A stretch of 11,418 nucleotides of DNA from DATIXD01 sp035518875 (GTDB lineage Bacteria; Pseudomonadota; Gammaproteobacteria; Methylococcales; Methylococcaceae): contig DATIXD010000194.1 of NCBI GenBank assembly GCA_035518875.1, forward strand, positions 1-11,418, in the 5' to 3' direction. Made by a program: the position numbers and the translations under genes. The notes beneath the pieces are model-generated. The model made no database searches. It saw nothing but the letters and a program-made list of their open reading frames with translations, and was not told where the DNA came from. Positions 7,047 through 11,418 of the stretch are shown in pieces. Position 1 is the stretch's first letter, and every line of letters begins with the position of its first letter.

Positions 7047-10000
7047 TGCTGGCCGCCGTCGTCCGCTTTTCCCTGCGCCGGCGGGGCGTGGTGGTCGCGC
7101 TCGCCCTGCTGCTGCTCGGCTATGGCGGTTATCTGCTGAACGCCGCCAGCCTGGATATTTTTCCGGAGTTCGCCGCCAAGCGGGTGATCGTTCAAACCGA
7201 AGCGCCCGGCCTTTCCCCGGAACAAGTGGAAAGCCTGGTCACGCTGCCCATCGAGAAAAGCCTGGCCGGACTGCTCGGCCTCAAGTCAATCCGCTCCGAA
7301 TCGCTGCAAGGCTTGTCCGTCGTCACCGCCGTGTTCGAGGAAGGCACCGAGATTTTCCGTAACCGGCAACTGGTGAGCGAGCGATTGACAACGGTCCAAG
7401 GCCAGCTTCCGCCGGGCATCGGGCCGCCAATCGCCGTTCCCCTTTCCTCTTCCTCCGCCACCGTGCTGACGATTGGGCTTTCCTCGTCCAGCCACGATCT
7501 CATGGAACTGCGCAGCCTGGTGGACTGGACGATGACTCCGCGCCTGCTCGCCGTGCCCGGCGTGGCGGATGTCAACGTTTTCGGCGGTGAGATCAAACAA
7601 TTGCAGATTCAGTTACATCCGGATCGGTTGCGCCGGCACGGCCTCAGCCTGGAGGATGCGCTGCGCGCGGCGGAACGGGCTACAGGGCTACGCGGCGCAG
7701 GATTTATCGAGAATGAAAACCAAAGGATCGGCCTGCAAATCGCTGGCTTGCCGCAAGCGGCCGACACCCTGGAACAAGTGGTGCTGGCCCGTCAAGACGG
7801 CGTCAACCTCACCCTGGCGGATGTGGCCACGGTGAAGGCCGCGCCCAGGGCGCCCATCGGCGCGGCGGCCATCATGGGCAAACCGGCCATCGTGATGATG
7901 ATCATCGGCCAGTACGGGGCCAACACCCTCAGCGTGTCGCGAAATGTGGAAAATGCGCTTGGGGAATTCGAGCCCATCTTCGCCAAGCAGGACATCCGCG
8001 TGCACCCGCATCTGTTTCGTCCCGCCGACTACATCGAGCGTTCGCTCGGCAATCTGGCGGGCCATCTGGTCATTGGCGGATTGCTGGTGATCCTCGTCCT
8101 TTACGCCTTCCTGTTCGACCTGCGCACGGCGTTCATCTCCGCCCTGGCGATCCCCTTGTCCCTGCTCGGGGCCGTCGCGGTGCTGCTGAAACTGGGCGTC
8201 AATCTCAACATCATGACCCTGGGCGGACTGGCGATCGCTTTGGGCGAAGTGGTAGACGACGCCATCATCGACACCGAAAACATCTTCAGGCGCCTTAGGG
8301 AAAACCGCGCGCTAGCCCATCCCCGTTCGGCCTTCCGGGTGGTGTTCGCAGCTTCCATGGAAGTGCGCGGCTCGGTGGTGTATGCCAGCTTCATCGTGGC
8401 GCTGGGCTTCGTCCCTCTGCTGAGCCTTCAGGGCGTCGCCGGACGCTTGTTCTCCCCCCTGGGCTACGCCTATATCGTGGCGATTCTGATGTCGCTACTG
8501 GTGGCACTGACCGTTACCCCCGCACTGTGCTACCTGTTGCTGGCGAACCGCAATGGCGCTATCGGCCAGCCGCCTTTGATCCGCCGCATCCTGCCGGTCT
8601 ATGGCCGAATTCTTCGGCGGCTCGCCACCGCGCCGGGAAAAACCTTCGCACTCAGCGCCCTGGCCTGCGCCGCGGGGTTGGCCATCGCCCCCGGTCTGGG
8701 CGGCGATTTTCTGCCTAAGTTGCGGGAAGGCCACTATATCCTGCACACCAGCACCCTACCCGGCACCGCGCTGCAGGAATCCTTGCGCATCGGCAACGAA
8801 TTGACCCGGCAGTTTCTGGAAGTTCCCGGCGTGGAATCGGTGTCCCAATGGGCTGGCCGGGCGGAACGGGGCGCCGACACCTACGGGAGCCATTACAGCG
8901 AGTACGAAGTCAGGCTCAAACCGCTTTCGGGCTCAGAGCAACAGGGGGTGCTGGAGCGGCTGCGGGAAATACTGCAAAGCTTTCCGGGCCTTGCATTCGA
9001 GGCCAATACCTTCTTGACCGAGCGGGTGGACGAGACGATTTCCGGCTATACCTCGCCGGTGGTGGTCAATCTGCACGGAAGCGATATGGCCCAGTTGGAT
9101 GCTAAAGCCCGGGAGGTGGCCGAACTACTCCGAGAAATCGAAGGCGCAGCGGACATCCAGCTACGTTCGCCGCCCGGCGCGCCGCTGCTGCAAATCCGTC
9201 TCAGGCCGGAACGGCTGGCCGGTTGGGGAATCAGACCGCTGGAAGCGGCGGATGCCGTGCAGGCGGCTTATGAAGGCCGGATCGTGGGCAAGTATTTCGA
9301 ACACAACCGCTTCCACGATGTCGCCGTGATATTGGCCCCAGAGCACCGCCGGCAGATCGAATCCGCCGCGCAGCTGCCGCTGCGCACGCCGGAAGGCCTG
9401 ACCATTCCCCTGGAACAGGTCGCCGATCTCCGGCAAGTGGGCGGCCGCTACAACATCCTGCATCTCGGCGGTCAGCGGGTACAGACAGTGACCTGCCAGG
9501 TCTCAGGTCGCGATCTGGATTCGTTCATGGCCGAACTCAAGCGGCGTGTGCTGGGCGAAATCGAGTTTCCACCGGACATGTACCCCGAATTCACCGGTGC
9601 CGCCGTCGAGCAAGCCCGGGCGCGAGCCGACCTGATCGTGCACGCGCTGCTGGCGGGGGCGGCCATCCTGATGCTGATTCACATCGCCATCGGCAGCCTG
9701 CGTCACACCGTCTTGACCCTCGTCAATCTGCCCTTTTCTCTCCTTGGCGGCGTGATCGGAGCGCTAGCGACCGGCGAGGCGCTCTCCGTGGGGTCGTTGG
9801 TGGGATTCGTCACCCTGTTCGGCATCACGGTACGCAACGCCATCATGCTGATATCGCATTACCGACATCTGATCGAGCGGGAGGGGAAAATTTGGGATAT
9901 GGAAACCGTCGTCATTGGAGCGCGGGAGCGTCTGCCGTCGATCCTCATGACCACCCTGGTCACCGCCCTGGCCATGCTGCCCATCGCCGTGAACTTTGAC

Positions 10001-10132
10001 AATCCCGGACGCGAGATCATGGGACCGATGGCGGCGATCATTATCGGCGGGCTTGCCTCCTCCGCCCTGCTCAATCTGCTGTTGTTGCCGACGATTTTGT
10101 GGCGGTATGGAAGGTTTGGCGGGTCGGGTTAG
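7046..10132 (+). CDS. Heavy-metal efflux RND pump (CusA/CzcA family), variant with acidic TM4
   Basis: This 1028-aa inner-membrane exporter is a proton antiporter of the HME-RND family. TM1 spans about residues 15-31 and is followed by SLDIFPEFAAKRVIVQTEAP, the usual HME opening. Loop 1 contains PEQVESLVTLPIEKSL and FEEGTEIFRNRQLVSERL. TM4 reads GGLAIALGEVVDDAIIDTEN. By alignment from memory with CusA, Ala398, Asp404 and Glu411 correspond to Ala399, Asp405 and Glu412, and additional acids Glu401, Asp405 and Asp409 are present. The second periplasmic loop has FLPKLREGHYILHTSTLPGT. At the AcrB Lys940 position it has Arg930, in GITVRNAIML. It is clearly not a recent duplicate of the first pump, since TM4 and loop motifs differ. 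It overlaps its adaptor by 1 bp, and GAGG at 7032-7035 may serve as ribosome site. No outer-membrane partner gene follows, so it must share a channel. The substrate is probably a metal cation but is unproven. Confidence 0.9.
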   Translation: MLAAVVRFSLRRRGVVVALALLLLGYGGYLLNAASLDIFPEFAAKRVIVQTEAPGLSPEQVESLVTLPIEKSLAGLLGLKSIRSESLQGLSVVTAVFEEGTEIFRNRQLVSERLTTVQGQLPPGIGPPIAVPLSSSSATVLTIGLSSSSHDLMELRSLVDWTMTPRLLAVPGVADVNVFGGEIKQLQIQLHPDRLRRHGLSLEDALRAAERATGLRGAGFIENENQRIGLQIAGLPQAADTLEQVVLARQDGVNLTLADVATVKAAPRAPIGAAAIMGKPAIVMMIIGQYGANTLSVSRNVENALGEFEPIFAKQDIRVHPHLFRPADYIERSLGNLAGHLVIGGLLVILVLYAFLFDLRTAFISALAIPLSLLGAVAVLLKLGVNLNIMTLGGLAIALGEVVDDAIIDTENIFRRLRENRALAHPRSAFRVVFAASMEVRGSVVYASFIVALGFVPLLSLQGVAGRLFSPLGYAYIVAILMSLLVALTVTPALCYLLLANRNGAIGQPPLIRRILPVYGRILRRLATAPGKTFALSALACAAGLAIAPGLGGDFLPKLREGHYILHTSTLPGTALQESLRIGNELTRQFLEVPGVESVSQWAGRAERGADTYGSHYSEYEVRLKPLSGSEQQGVLERLREILQSFPGLAFEANTFLTERVDETISGYTSPVVVNLHGSDMAQLDAKAREVAELLREIEGAADIQLRSPPGAPLLQIRLRPERLAGWGIRPLEAADAVQAAYEGRIVGKYFEHNRFHDVAVILAPEHRRQIESAAQLPLRTPEGLTIPLEQVADLRQVGGRYNILHLGGQRVQTVTCQVSGRDLDSFMAELKRRVLGEIEFPPDMYPEFTGAAVEQARARADLIVHALLAGAAILMLIHIAIGSLRHTVLTLVNLPFSLLGGVIGALATGEALSVGSLVGFVTLFGITVRNAIMLISHYRHLIEREGKIWDMETVVIGARERLPSILMTTLVTALAMLPIAVNFDNPGREIMGPMAAIIIGGLASSALLNLLLLPTILWRYGRFGGSG

Positions 10133-10164
10133 CCCGTTCGTGCATACCCCAACGCAAGCTCTGA

Positions 10165-11418
10165 TTAGACCGGGCTCCCGTCTCCGCCCAGCGTCCGGAA
10201 GCTCCCCAAAAACGCCCCGAACGCCTCCTCCGAAACCGGGTGGCTGAAATGAAAACCTTGATAGGCCTGGCAGCCATTGCGTTCCAGAAAATGCAGCTGC
10301 TCTTCCGTCTCCACGCCTTCCGCAATGACATTTAGCCCCAGGTGCTGAGCCATGGCAATGATGGTCTCGACGATCACGCGATCGTTGGAATCACCGCACA
10401 TATCCTGAACGAACGAGCGGTCGATTTTCAGCTGGTCGATAGGCAAGCGCTTCAGATACGCAAGAGAGGAATAGCCCGTGCCGAAGTCGTCGATGGAGAA
10501 ATGGATGCCATGCGCTTTCAGCGCACGCATTTTCTCGATGGTCTCGCCCATATTTTCGACCACGATGCCCTCCGTCAATTCCAGCACCAGCCGATCCGGA
10601 CCCAGGCCGATTTCCTGCAGAATTCCGAGCACCTGATCGACAAACTCGGCCCGATGGAACTGCCGCGGACTGACATTGACCGCGATGTCCATGCCGTCTG
10701 CGACTACGCCCTCATCGATCCATTGTTTGAACTGGCGGCAGGCGTGCCGTAGCACCCATTCACCAATGGTGACGATCAGCCCGGTATCCTCGGCGACCGG
10801 GATGAAATCTGCGGGCGGAACCATGCCCCGCTGTGGATGCTGCCAGCGCACCAGGATTTCCGCGCCGATCAACTCGCGCCGGCTATTGAACTGGGGTTGG
10901 TAATACAGATAGAACTCCTTGCAAGCCAATGCGTGGCGCAAATCCTTTTCCATCGCCAACCGTGCGTCTGCCGCCACCTGCATGTCCGGCAGATAGTAGC
11001 GAATGTCGTTGCGTCCGGACGCCTTGGCCCGATACATGGCGGTATCGGCCTGTTTCAACAATTCCTCCGGTTCATTGCTGGCCTGGGGAAACAGGGTGAT
11101 ACCGATGCTGGTGGAAGTCTGATACTCGCGTCCCAGCAAATCGAAAGCCGCGCCGATGGCGTTTCTGATTTTCTCCGCCACGGCCAGGGCGAGCTTCGCC
11201 GCGGCGTCGGGATTGTCGTCGAGTTCGGGCAACAGCACGACGAACTCGTCTCCGCCCAAGCGGGCGACGGTATCCTCCGCCCTGACCGCGTTCGACAAGC
11301 GTTCCGCGACCTGTTTCAGCAGCATATCGCCGACCGAATGCCCGAGTGCGTCGTTGATCGTCTTGAAATGATCCAGATCCAGAAACAGCAAGGCACCGCT
11401 GCTTTGGTGCCGGGCCGC
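10165..11418 (-). CDS. GGDEF-EAL cyclic-di-GMP signalling protein (N-terminus beyond window edge)
   Basis: The visible 417 codons form a diguanylate cyclase domain followed by a phosphodiesterase domain. The frame is open to the right edge, so the start and any sensory domains lie outside. The GGDEF domain shows LLFLDLDHFKTINDALGHSV, an intact GGDEF at about visible residues 55-59, and an RAED product-inhibition site (RxxD) exactly five residues before it. The EAL domain has GAEILVRWQHP (EIL in place of EAL, near residue 187), VNVSPRQF, ELTEG, DDFGTGYSSL, LKIDRSFV, AEGVETEEQ and YQGFHFSHP. The usual metal-binding and catalytic residues therefore appear present. Both activities look possible, and which dominates cannot be told from sequence. 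A TTG at 11391 is not the start, because conserved GGDEF-domain sequence continues upstream of it. The gene converges on the second pump gene with a 32-base gap. No functional link to efflux is evident. Confidence 0.92.
   Translation of the reverse strand, partial: AARHQSSGALLFLDLDHFKTINDALGHSVGDMLLKQVAERLSNAVRAEDTVARLGGDEFVVLLPELDDNPDAAAKLALAVAEKIRNAIGAAFDLLGREYQTSTSIGITLFPQASNEPEELLKQADTAMYRAKASGRNDIRYYLPDMQVAADARLAMEKDLRHALACKEFYLYYQPQFNSRRELIGAEILVRWQHPQRGMVPPADFIPVAEDTGLIVTIGEWVLRHACRQFKQWIDEGVVADGMDIAVNVSPRQFHRAEFVDQVLGILQEIGLGPDRLVLELTEGIVVENMGETIEKMRALKAHGIHFSIDDFGTGYSSLAYLKRLPIDQLKIDRSFVQDMCGDSNDRVIVETIIAMAQHLGLNVIAEGVETEEQLHFLERNGCQAYQGFHFSHPVSEEAFGAFLGSFRTLGGDGSPV

Noticed and set aside
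10125..10136. CGGGTTAGCCCG as terminator between the second pump and the GGDEF-EAL gene
   Set aside because: The stem is only 4 bp, it overlaps the pump stop codon, and no T-run follows on either strand.
11389..11391. TTG as start of the GGDEF-EAL gene
   Set aside because: The frame stays open to the edge, and the residues before it continue normal GGDEF-domain sequence, so the gene simply runs out of the window.

Overview
The window is GC-rich, tightly packed bacterial DNA. It looks like a Gram-negative proteobacterium, because it encodes two tripartite RND export systems (outer-membrane channel, periplasmic adaptor, inner-membrane pump) and a GGDEF-EAL signalling protein. A gammaproteobacterium is my best guess from the general look of the proteins. 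I cannot place genus or species.

Layout, left to right. (1) Positions 2-4991, plus strand: a CBA-type heavy-metal efflux operon. It holds the 3'-terminal part of a TolC/CzcC-like outer-membrane factor, a membrane-anchored adaptor, and a complete CzcA-like HME-RND pump. Both junctions are 4-bp ATGA stop/start overlaps, so the three genes are probably translationally coupled. (2) Positions 4992-5993: a break between the efflux units. A small VOC (glyoxalase-fold) gene lies on the minus strand. Behind it, on the same strand, is the decayed remnant of an aquaporin (MIP-family) gene, missing its middle and interrupted by a stop. (3) Positions 5994-10132, plus strand: a second efflux unit, made of an exported adaptor and a second, clearly different HME-RND pump, overlapping by 1 bp (TGATG). 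It has no outer-membrane gene of its own in view. (4) Positions 10165-11418, minus strand: the C-terminal part of a GGDEF-EAL cyclic-di-GMP protein that runs off the right edge and converges on the second pump.

How the parts may work together. Each pump/adaptor pair would move cations (or other substrates) from periplasm or cytoplasm to the outside through an outer-membrane channel. The second pair probably borrows a channel, possibly the one encoded at the left edge. The first pump has the Asp/Asp/Glu pattern in TM4 typical of divalent-cation (CzcA-like) pumps. The second has an alanine at the first of those positions and an unusually acidic TM4. No metal sensor gene is visible. Two CAACG/CGTTG inverted repeats upstream of the second unit are the only candidate operators I found.

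I see no RNA genes, CRISPR array, insertion sequence or phage gene. I also see no strong sign of a wholly new system. The most unusual items are the aquaporin relic between the pumps, the adaptors with reduced or absent lipoyl domains, and the acidic TM4 variant of the second pump.
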